This document shows positions 28,911-36,425 of a stretch of DNA of 36,425 bases, piece by piece. The notes under the pieces were generated by a model. That model saw nothing but the letters and a program-made list of their open reading frames with translations. It had not been told where the DNA came from and made no database searches. The position numbers and the translations under genes are program-made. The stretch is from S012-109 sp964425105 (lineage in GTDB: Bacteria > Pseudomonadota > Gammaproteobacteria > SZUA-140), in assembly GCA_964425105.1 (NCBI GenBank), contig CAYRLE010000018.1, positions 1 through 36,425 on the forward strand, read 5' to 3'. The first letter of the stretch is position 1; every line of letters starts with the position of its first letter.

Positions 28911-29654
28911 TCAGCCGTTGTGGTGTCCTCTAAAGGATATTGCCCGCAAGGATTCGATATCATCGATCCAGACCTGTTTGCCGTTCACTGTGATCAGCCC
29001 CTGCTGATGAAAACGGCTGAAAATCCGGCTGACTGTCTCCAGTGCCAGGCCCAGATAATTGGCAATATCCTTGCGGGACATGCTTAAGTTGAACTCTCTT
29101 GCAGAAAATCCCAGCTTGCGGAAACGACTGGAAAGGCTCAGTAAAAAGGCGGCAAAACGCTGTTCGGCGCTGCCTGCGCCCACCATCATGAGCAGCTCTT
29201 TATCCTCCAGGATTTCACGGCTCATCAGGCGCAGCAGATGATGCACAAGTTCCGGGATTTTGCGGGCAAGTTTCTCAAACAGGGCGAATGGAATTGCACA
29301 GACATTGGTAGTCTCCAATGTCTGTGCAAAGCAGGAGTAGCGCTCCCTGGCGATGGCGTCCAGACCGATGATCTCGCCAGGCAGGTGGAAGCCGATCACC
29401 TGTTCCATGCCCTGTTCGTTGATGATGACGGTCTTTATTGTGCCTGAGCGGACTACATAGAGGTTGTGAAATGGCTCGCCGGGGTGGAATAGATAGTCGC
29501 GTGCCTCAAGCAGTTGCTGGGTCATGATGCCATCCAGCGCCCTCAGAGCGGACTCAGGGAGACCGCAGGGCAGACACGGCTCACGGTGATTGCAGCTGGC
29601 ACAAGCAGCCTGCAGGCGTGGATAATCGATGATCGCGCCAAGTTTGTGAGGCAT
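28911..29654 (-). CDS. fnr: FNR-type oxygen-sensing transcriptional regulator
   Basis: A 247-residue Crp/Fnr regulator. The N-terminal cysteines C18, C21 and C27 plus C119 match E. coli FNR C20, C23, C29 and C122, which hold the oxygen-labile [4Fe-4S] cluster; an extra C30 is present. The cyclic-nucleotide-type beta-roll and dimer helix are followed by the helix-turn-helix MSRKDIANYLGLALETVSR, with the Glu-x-x-Ser-Arg contact residues for TTGAT half-sites. It should activate or repress genes under low oxygen. The start at 29654 has AGGGA upstream. A MerR-type promoter sits between merR and this gene. FNR-like boxes are present at 16746 and 22703. Confidence 0.93.
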   Translation of the reverse strand: MPHKLGAIIDYPRLQAACASCNHREPCLPCGLPESALRALDGIMTQQLLEARDYLFHPGEPFHNLYVVRSGTIKTVIINEQGMEQVIGFHLPGEIIGLDAIARERYSCFAQTLETTNVCAIPFALFEKLARKIPELVHHLLRLMSREILEDKELLMMVGAGSAEQRFAAFLLSLSSRFRKLGFSAREFNLSMSRKDIANYLGLALETVSRIFSRFHQQGLITVNGKQVWIDDIESLRAISFRGHHNG

Positions 29655-29727
29655 AGTCTGTCCCTGTATGCGCTTCTTGCTGCCAGCATGGCTGTTGCTG
29701 AGCAGGTGGTCAAGCTCTGAACCTGCC

Positions 29728-29758
29728 ATTCTAAACCTGTGTGTCACACACGGGTCAA
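29728..29758 (-). promoter_or_regulatory. MerR-type promoter and operator of fnr
   Basis: On the minus strand TTGACC (29753-29758) and TAGAAT (29728-29733) are separated by 19 bases, longer than the usual 17 and typical of promoters untwisted by MerR regulators. Between them is a 21-bp dyad (29735-29755): ACCTGTGTG and CACACGGGT around TCA, 8 of 9 positions complementary. It lies directly after the merR stop and 67 bases before the fnr ATG (from the predicted start). Confidence 0.65.
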
Positions 29759-29763
29759 GGCCG

Positions 29764-30186
29764 CTAGTCAGAAGCAGAAACCGACTCGATCAGGTGGCAG
29801 ACGGAGTCGCCATCGGGTACGCCATCAGGCATGATCTTCCATTTCGTCAGCGCATCCTCCATGCGCGCCTGGAGTCTGTTCAACTCCTCCAGGCGCTTGT
29901 GGTTTTCCTCGATGCGCCGCTGAATGATCGCCCGCACCCGGGGGCAGGGCGAATGCCCGCGAGCGCTGTCCTCAAAGATCTGACTGATATCAGACAAGGT
30001 GTAGCCGAGATCCTTGGCCTGGCGAATGAATCGCAGGCGTGTCATGTCGCGGTCACTGAATAACCGGTAGCGGTTGACCGGGTCGCGTTCGGGTTTCAAT
30101 AAGCCGATACGGATATAATGCCTCACAGTATCGGGTGTCATGCCCGACCTTTTGGCGAATTCCGTGAGCGTTAACTTTCCCTGCAT
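29764..30186 (-). CDS. MerR family transcriptional regulator
   Basis: A 140-residue regulator with an N-terminal winged helix (LTLTEFAKRSGMTPDTVRHYIRIGL, residues 5-29, then RYRLFSDRDM) and a long dimerisation helix (about 85-117). C81 (SPCPRV) and C130 (DSVCHLIE) are in the places where metal-responsive members of the family keep cysteines, so a metal or redox effector is possible but not shown. GAGGA precedes the ATG. Near-identical 21-bp dyads lie in its own promoter region and in the fnr promoter, suggesting autoregulation and control of fnr. Confidence 0.9.
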   Translation of the reverse strand: MQGKLTLTEFAKRSGMTPDTVRHYIRIGLLKPERDPVNRYRLFSDRDMTRLRFIRQAKDLGYTLSDISQIFEDSARGHSPCPRVRAIIQRRIEENHKRLEELNRLQARMEDALTKWKIMPDGVPDGDSVCHLIESVSASD

Positions 30187-30276
30187 AATATATTCCTCGC
30201 TGTGATCGCTATTATTTTCTGATCAAATCGTGACCACAGACCTGTTTCAGTAATCCAAAGATCTGGTCGTCACTCG

Positions 30277-30327
30277 TTGGCAGGTATGTAGTGACAGTGT
30301 AATACCTGGGTGCTACACACAGGTCAA
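30277..30327. promoter_or_regulatory. Divergent promoter region with MerR-type dyad
   Basis: A 21-bp dyad lies at 30304-30324: ACCTGGGTG and CACACAGGT around CTA, 8 of 9 positions complementary and nearly identical to the one before fnr. On the minus strand (toward merR) TTGACC is at 30322-30327, with TATTAC (17-base spacer) or TACACT (20-base spacer) as -10. On the plus strand (toward the cytochrome) TTGGCA (30277-30282) and TAATAC (30300-30305) have a 17-base spacer. An outer repeat pair CAGGTAT/ATACCTG (30281-30287, 30302-30308) adds to the symmetry. Confidence 0.6.
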
Positions 30328-30366
30328 GCCCTCTGATTAGAAGGGGTAAGGCTCCTAAGGGCATGC

Positions 30367-30394
30367 TTGACAAATAAACGGTGCAGGGTATGTT
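30367..30394 (+). promoter_or_regulatory. Candidate promoter of the small cytochrome c gene
   Basis: TTGACA (30367-30372) and TATGTT (30389-30394) are separated by 16 bases, giving a leader of about 30 bases with an AAGGAAGGAG ribosome site before the ATG at 30430. It is the better of two rightward candidates in this gap. Confidence 0.5.
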
Positions 30395-30429
30395 GTGGAT
30401 AGCCGGGACAAGGAAGGAGTAACGATGAC

Positions 30430-30714
30430 ATGAGAAAACATCTCGCAGTATTGTCATTAACCACAGCCGTGCTCAGTATGCCGGGTTTTGCATCGACAAA
30501 CCCTGATGGCCGGTCGTTATTCACCAGCAAGTGCGCGATGTGTCATGGCATCGGCCAGAAGAAGCTGGGGCCCGCCGTCAAGTCCATGAGCCCAGATCCC
30601 AAGGTCCTGCGCATCACCATCGCCAAGGGTCGAAATGCAATGCCAGGCTATGCCGGAAAACTGAAGAGTGCCGAGATTGATGCGCTGGTCGATTATCTGC
30701 TGGCGAATCAGTGA
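30430..30714 (+). CDS. Small exported class I cytochrome c
   Basis: A 94-residue precursor. Residues 1 to about 21 are a Sec signal peptide (basic MRKH, hydrophobic core, cleavage near GFA-STN). The haem motif CAMCH is at residues 35-39, and Met71 in RNAMPGYAGKL is the likely sixth ligand, so this is a single-haem periplasmic electron carrier of about 73 residues when mature. It resembles cytochrome c5/c551-like carriers in size. It lies 120 bases upstream of a cytochrome-porin-like gene on the same strand, suggesting it passes electrons to or from that protein. Confidence 0.9.
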   Translation: MRKHLAVLSLTTAVLSMPGFASTNPDGRSLFTSKCAMCHGIGQKKLGPAVKSMSPDPKVLRITIAKGRNAMPGYAGKLKSAEIDALVDYLLANQ

Positions 30715-30834
30715 GGCCAAAGCAGTAAAGACATCATGCTCAAGGGGGAGGAAACCAGCCGCGGATATCGCTATGACCTGATCTATAATGCCGACTTTTT
30801 CATGTAGATAACAAAATAACAAGGGGAGTCCGAG

Positions 30835-32025
30835 ATGAAAAAGAGATGCCACTGCTTGAGTCTCGTTGCTGTAATCGGGCATTCCAGATTGACCTGGATG
30901 CTATCATTAACTCTCATCGCCAATTTCCTGATCATTAGCAGCGCGCAGGCAATCCCTGCCTTTGCGCGCAAATACCAGTCTGAATGCAGTGCCTGCCATA
31001 ACAACTGGCCCGCTCTGAATGCCACGGGCCGCAAGTTCAAGGAGCAGGGCTATCGCATGTCTCGTGATGAAGAGCAGGGTTTCATGGGTTGGGACAAGAC
31101 GCTGCCTGTTACCGCCATGATCAAGGCCCGCCCCTATGAAAAAAAGGATAGTGGCGATAAAAAGCTGCGCGCACTGCACGAAGTGGAGGTTATGCTGGCG
31201 GGTGTCATGGCCAGGAACATTTCCGGTTTTTTCGAACTCGAGGCTGAGGATGACAACGATTTTAATCTTGAAGTGCCGGTTGCATCGGTCGCCTATCACC
31301 ACAGCGATGTCCTCAATGTTCAGTTTTCATGGGGCCCGATCACCTGGAATGACCCCTATGATGTCTATTCCAATGCCCGCAAATTGACCCGCAATCGCGC
31401 CTCGGTGATAGACCAGTCTTTTGGCGGCGCCGATGCCAATGGACGGTTGCGCGACTCGCGACAGAACATCACCCTTTATGGCAGGCCGATGGAAACGATT
31501 TACTACAGCATTGGTATCAGCGGCCTTGCGGGTGACTCCGAGGGTGAGGACAGTGATGTCATCAACGGTCGCCTGGCCTGGGACATCAGGCCAGACATCA
31601 TGGTCGGGCTCACCGCCATGAGTGGTACCTGCAACAATACGGCGGCCAGCTGCGCAGTTGACAGGGATTTTACCCGTTTTGGCATTGATGCACAGGCCGA
31701 TCTCGGCGAGATTCGCCTGCTGGGTTCCTTTCTGAGGGCCACGGACGACAACAGCGCGGGCAGCAACGAGGATGAAAATAATGCTGTATTTATAGAGGCC
31801 CGCTATACGTTCGAGAAGGAAGGCCGTCCGACCTTCGTGCCGTTGCTGCGTTTGGACAGTTATGAGAAAAATGACGGTCAGGATGATTATACTGAAATCA
31901 CTGTCCAACTCAGTTGTTACTTTACACAAAATTCGCGCGGCTTTATCGAGTACTGGAACCAGAATGCACCCGGCTCGGGCAATGATGACGATATGCTGAC
32001 CTTGCAGGCAGAGGTTGCATTCTAG
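30835..32025 (+). CDS. Monohaem cytochrome-beta-barrel fusion, Cyc2-like
   Basis: A 396-residue precursor with an N-terminal hydrophobic export signal (about residues 20-40, ending SAQA). The haem motif CSACH (51-55) follows at once, then WPALNATGRKFKEQGYRM, which resembles the segment after the haem in Cyc2-type fused cytochrome-porins (P-x-LN-x-x-GR-x-FK-x-x-GY). The remaining 320 or so residues show alternating amphipathic strands with acidic loops (EDDNDFN, SEGEDSD, SNEDENN) and end in Phe, as outer-membrane barrels do. Cyc2 proteins oxidise Fe(II) at the cell surface; membership here is from motif memory and unproven. AGGGGAG precedes the ATG. It converges on the FAD oxidoreductase gene. 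Confidence 0.75.
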   Translation: MKKRCHCLSLVAVIGHSRLTWMLSLTLIANFLIISSAQAIPAFARKYQSECSACHNNWPALNATGRKFKEQGYRMSRDEEQGFMGWDKTLPVTAMIKARPYEKKDSGDKKLRALHEVEVMLAGVMARNISGFFELEAEDDNDFNLEVPVASVAYHHSDVLNVQFSWGPITWNDPYDVYSNARKLTRNRASVIDQSFGGADANGRLRDSRQNITLYGRPMETIYYSIGISGLAGDSEGEDSDVINGRLAWDIRPDIMVGLTAMSGTCNNTAASCAVDRDFTRFGIDAQADLGEIRLLGSFLRATDDNSAGSNEDENNAVFIEARYTFEKEGRPTFVPLLRLDSYEKNDGQDDYTEITVQLSCYFTQNSRGFIEYWNQNAPGSGNDDDMLTLQAEVAF

Positions 32026-32069
32026 GTTCTGCTGAGCAGAGCGCCTGGCGTATCTTGAATTGGGCTTTG

Positions 32070-33260
32070 TTACCGTTTGTCTTTATAGTCTGGCCTGGAA
32101 TGGCGGCAGCGGCACCAAGTGCAGTCACATCCCGCCGGCGGTGTGTCCGGTGCCGGGCGGCTTGATCGATAGAGGCGCCTTACCACTGGGAAGCAAAGGG
32201 ATTTCCAGTGGCGCGCTGCGGTGTAGCGCTGCAGCCAGCGGCGACCGTCCGCCGCGTCCTCCATGAAGCGGTCTATGCTCTTCAGCAGGGTATTGTATCC
32301 CCGGTCCCCCAGGCGCTGGTAGAAATAGCGGTTCACCAGGGCGGCCCGCAGCAGCCCCCCCAGCCGTCTGTGCCACAGGCGATCATATTCCTGCGGCTGC
32401 TCCGCCAGCAGCGCCTGCGCGGCAAGGTGTCCGGACAGCATGGCATAGCGCATCCCGAACCCCCACAGGGCATCCTGGAATCCGGCAGATTCCCCCGCAT
32501 ACAACAGGCCGCCCTTGTGCGCAGAGCGGGGATAGAGGAAATTGGCTGCGCCTCCAGTGCGCCGGGGATTTTTCATTTCCAGTCCCAGCGCAGTGCGAAA
32601 AAATTCTCGGCACCGTGCCAGGTATTGCCGTTCATTGTGGAAGTCGGCATACATCCATGACATCAGGGTGCCGTGGCCGCCCTGGATGAGCACATAGGCA
32701 TAACCCTTTGGCGCCAGCTTGTCCGACAGGGCAACATAGGCGCCATCGGCCATGTCCGTGTCAAACAGGTATCCCGTACCTATGGCATCGGCGCCATGGG
32801 GGCCACCCGCTTCAATTCCCCCTGCGGGCAAGTGGCGGCACGATTCTCCAAAACGGATGGTGACCCCGGCAGCCAGGGCTTGTTCTTTGAGTCCATGATC
32901 AAGCGTCCCCGGTCTGCTGCCGCGCCTGACGATATAGGCCATGGGCTGCGGGGATTGATAGTCATGTTCGCCTCCTTGCGCATCGAACAGCACCACCTTG
33001 TGAAAGGGCGTCGCCGGGAAATTGGCCGCAATGCCCAGGTCCGCCAGTTCCTCCAGGACATCACCCGCGGTGGTCCAGTTTTCCAGCCCCTGAAGATCAT
33101 CATGAAAGCGGCCGCCCACCGTACTGTGGCGCTCGTAGACAGTCACTTGGCATCCTGCCTTGGCCAGGGTGATGGCCGCCGCCAGGCCTGCCGGCCCAGC
33201 ACCGCAGATGGAAATCGCCTTCCCATCGACCTCGGCCGCTGATGGTTTGCAACATGCCAT
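32070..33260 (-). CDS. FAD-dependent oxidoreductase, geranylgeranyl reductase-like, with C-terminal Cys cluster
   Basis: A 396-residue flavoprotein. ISICGAGPAGLAAA (about 16-29) and VTVYERHSTVGGRF form the FAD-binding Rossmann fold. GLLYAGESAGFQDALWGFGMRYA is the second FAD contact region characteristic of the geranylgeranyl reductase/tryptophan halogenase-like superfamily. The C-terminus carries four cysteines as CDCTWCRC (C378, C380, C383, C385), able to bind a metal or Fe-S centre or form redox disulfides, and MACC opens the N-terminus. The substrate is unknown. GGAG precedes the ATG. It follows the beta-propeller gene by 41 bases on the same strand, a likely operon. Confidence 0.8.
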   Translation of the reverse strand: MACCKPSAAEVDGKAISICGAGPAGLAAAITLAKAGCQVTVYERHSTVGGRFHDDLQGLENWTTAGDVLEELADLGIAANFPATPFHKVVLFDAQGGEHDYQSPQPMAYIVRRGSRPGTLDHGLKEQALAAGVTIRFGESCRHLPAGGIEAGGPHGADAIGTGYLFDTDMADGAYVALSDKLAPKGYAYVLIQGGHGTLMSWMYADFHNERQYLARCREFFRTALGLEMKNPRRTGGAANFLYPRSAHKGGLLYAGESAGFQDALWGFGMRYAMLSGHLAAQALLAEQPQEYDRLWHRRLGGLLRAALVNRYFYQRLGDRGYNTLLKSIDRFMEDAADGRRWLQRYTAARHWKSLCFPVVRRLYRSSRPAPDTPPAGCDCTWCRCRHSRPDYKDKR

Positions 33261-33301
33261 TGATTGCGCTCCAGGTCAGGGTTCCTTGGCCACAGCCGTT
33301 G

Positions 33302-34357
33302 CTAGTCGCTGAGGATCACCATCTGATGGGCAATGCCGCGGCCGATATCGATCTCGCCGAGGACCGTCATAGATTGCGGATCCACGACCCAGATCTTCGG
33401 CTCCATGCGGCTGGATATATAAAGCTTGCCCACCGTCTCTGCATAGGCGAGATGATAGGGTGCAGGGTGCAGATCGACAGTGCGCCGTTCGCCGTTTCTC
33501 AGGTCGATGCGGATCAGCTTGCCGTCGCCCTTGCTGGTGACGAACAGCCAGCGTCCGTCTGCAGAGACAGCGATGCCGTGCGGTGCTGTGCCAACGGCAT
33601 AGTATTTGCCGATTGTTGCATTCTCCACATCCACTTCGACCACCTTGCCCCCAGCAACATCCACCGCAAAAAGCCGCTCGCCATGGGCGCTCGCCGCAAG
33701 GTGTTCGGGCTCGCCGCCGACCTTGATATTGCGGCTGACCGACCAGTCACGGGTGTCGATCACGCTCACTGTGCCAGGTTGGGCATTGGAGACGTACAGC
33801 TGTTTGCCATCAGGGCTGAACACGGCAAAGTTGGGCCGGCCACCCGTGTGCACGGACTTCACGATGTTCATCTTGTCCAGATCGATGACCGATATTCCGC
33901 CGCCACCGGAATGGACGGCGATGGCGGTCTTGCCGTCGGGGGAGACCGCTGTGTGATGGGTCGGGCCGCGCACTTCGATGCGCCTTATGACACGGCCCTG
34001 TCTGCGATCGATGATGGACACATAGCTGGGGGCGGCAGGCGTGTTTTTCTTTGCAGCCCTCGAATGATGGGCGGCGTGCTCGGCTTCACTGACCGCTGCC
34101 GGTTTGGCCGGCTGCTGTACATCAGCGCTGCCAGGCTGGAACATGCTGCCCGCCACCAGATAGTCGCTGTTGAGGTTGCCTGCCAGGCCATGGGCATTTT
34201 CCAGTTCGCCGATGCGTGCGGTGATGGCGTCTGTGCGCAGATCAATGGCCAGCACTTCATTGGCCTCGCCGGTTGGAACGTACATCAACGGTGCCGCGCT
34301 GGCAGTCAATGGGGCCATAAGAACCAAAGCCAGAGTAATAAGCGCAGTCGTCTTCAT
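33302..34357 (-). CDS. Exported YVTN-type beta-propeller protein
   Basis: A 351-residue protein with a Sec signal peptide (MKTTALITLALVLMAPLTASA) followed by seven or so blades of the YVTN/40-residue type, for example THHTAVSPDGKTAIAVHS, NFAVFSPDGKQLYVSN, EHLAASAHGERLFAVD and HGIAVSADGRWLFVTS. A His/Ala/Lys-rich insert lies near residues 75-110 (EAEHAAHHSRAAKK). No CxxCH or obvious cofactor site is present, so it is not a haem d1 enzyme; it may be a periplasmic binding or scaffold partner. AAAGGAGG precedes the ATG at 34357. It is the first gene of a pair with the FAD oxidoreductase. Confidence 0.85.
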   Translation of the reverse strand: MKTTALITLALVLMAPLTASAAPLMYVPTGEANEVLAIDLRTDAITARIGELENAHGLAGNLNSDYLVAGSMFQPGSADVQQPAKPAAVSEAEHAAHHSRAAKKNTPAAPSYVSIIDRRQGRVIRRIEVRGPTHHTAVSPDGKTAIAVHSGGGGISVIDLDKMNIVKSVHTGGRPNFAVFSPDGKQLYVSNAQPGTVSVIDTRDWSVSRNIKVGGEPEHLAASAHGERLFAVDVAGGKVVEVDVENATIGKYYAVGTAPHGIAVSADGRWLFVTSKGDGKLIRIDLRNGERRTVDLHPAPYHLAYAETVGKLYISSRMEPKIWVVDPQSMTVLGEIDIGRGIAHQMVILSD

Positions 34358-34394
34358 CGTACCTCCTTTCAGCGTCAGCGGGGGCGTCCGCTGA

Positions 34395-34453
34395 GTGATG
34401 TGCGTAGATGTTGCAGCACTATCGTCCCACCCATTACTCATCACACATCACCT
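34395..34453. repeat. Heptamer units between thiC and the beta-propeller gene
   Basis: Three units, ATTACTC, ATCACAC and ATCACCT, run from 34433 to 34453. GTGATGTG (34395-34402) pairs with CACATCAC (34444-34451). The site lies about 60 bases after the thiC stop and about 40 bases before the beta-propeller start, on the transcript path of both. Confidence 0.65.
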
Positions 34454-34515
34454 TCCCGACTGGCACTGCTTCCCTGGTCGAAGCATGAACGGCAGAAATG
34501 CTGCCGCGGAGCTTC

Positions 34516-36396
<1,881 letters not shown>

Positions 36397-36425
36397 GATA
36401 CATCCTCTTCAGTTGGTGTCTCCCG

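Noticed and set aside
32028..32040. Small palindrome TCTGCT-G-AGCAGA after the Cyc2-like gene as terminator
   Set aside because: The stem is only 6 bp with a one-base loop and no T-tract follows.
36397..36425. Thiamine pyrophosphate riboswitch ahead of thiC
   Set aside because: Only 29 bases of leader are inside the window and they hold just the ribosome site, so presence or absence cannot be judged.

Overview
The window (about 36.4 kb, GC-rich, densely coding) looks like the chromosome of a facultatively anaerobic or redox-versatile gammaproteobacterium. PrlC, PrpB, PrpC, Gor, AroE and FNR all read as typical proteobacterial proteins. HemB has the metal-site pattern of the non-zinc class. 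Phosphofructokinase is of the pyrophosphate type. The taxonomic call is inference. I see no tRNA, rRNA, CRISPR array, insertion sequence or phage gene.

Layout. (1) 0.1-9.1 kb, housekeeping: PPi-dependent phosphofructokinase; adenylate kinase carrying a long histone-H1-like Lys/Ala/Pro tail; hemB; a PhoU-like DUF47 protein with a Pit phosphate transporter; aroE; an ADP-ribosylglycohydrolase-like enzyme; a small membrane protein; an anchored alpha/beta hydrolase. (2) 9.1-16.7 kb: an unrecognised Ala-rich protein, a gamma-class carbonic anhydrase-like protein, glutathione reductase, oligopeptidase A, cyclopropane fatty acid synthase and a small PilZ-like protein with an FNR-like box upstream. 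(3) 16.8-22.1 kb: an AidB-like acyl-CoA dehydrogenase divergent from prpB-prpC-prpD (2-methylcitrate cycle, propionyl-CoA disposal). (4) 22.0-27.9 kb: a TetR regulator divergent from a two-gene set related to 2-hydroxyacyl-CoA dehydratases and their ATP-dependent activators. The shared promoter region holds a perfect FNR consensus box and a perfect 20-bp palindrome. (5) 27.9-34.4 kb, redox and regulatory block: small membrane protein, ferritin-like protein, FNR, a MerR regulator, a small cytochrome c, a larger heme-plus-beta-barrel protein resembling Cyc2-type cytochrome-porins, and a convergent pair made of an exported beta-propeller and an FAD oxidoreductase with a Cys-rich C-terminus. (6) thiC at the right edge, its leader cut off by the window end.

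How the parts fit. The FNR encoded here keeps the Fe-S cysteines and the Glu-x-x-Ser-Arg recognition helix that reads TTGAT-N4-ATCAA. Such sites occur upstream of the dehydratase-like operon (perfect) and of the PilZ-cfa pair (one mismatch). The MerR gene has a 21-bp dyad in its own promoter region, and a near-identical dyad sits between merR and fnr inside a promoter with the 19-bp spacer typical of MerR-controlled promoters. That suggests a MerR to FNR cascade. Several gene ends carry heptamer arrays (GRGTRAT / ATYACYC, and one GTGAGGC / NCCTCAC array), often as inverted arms that can form hairpins; two of them contain the stop codon of the gene they follow.
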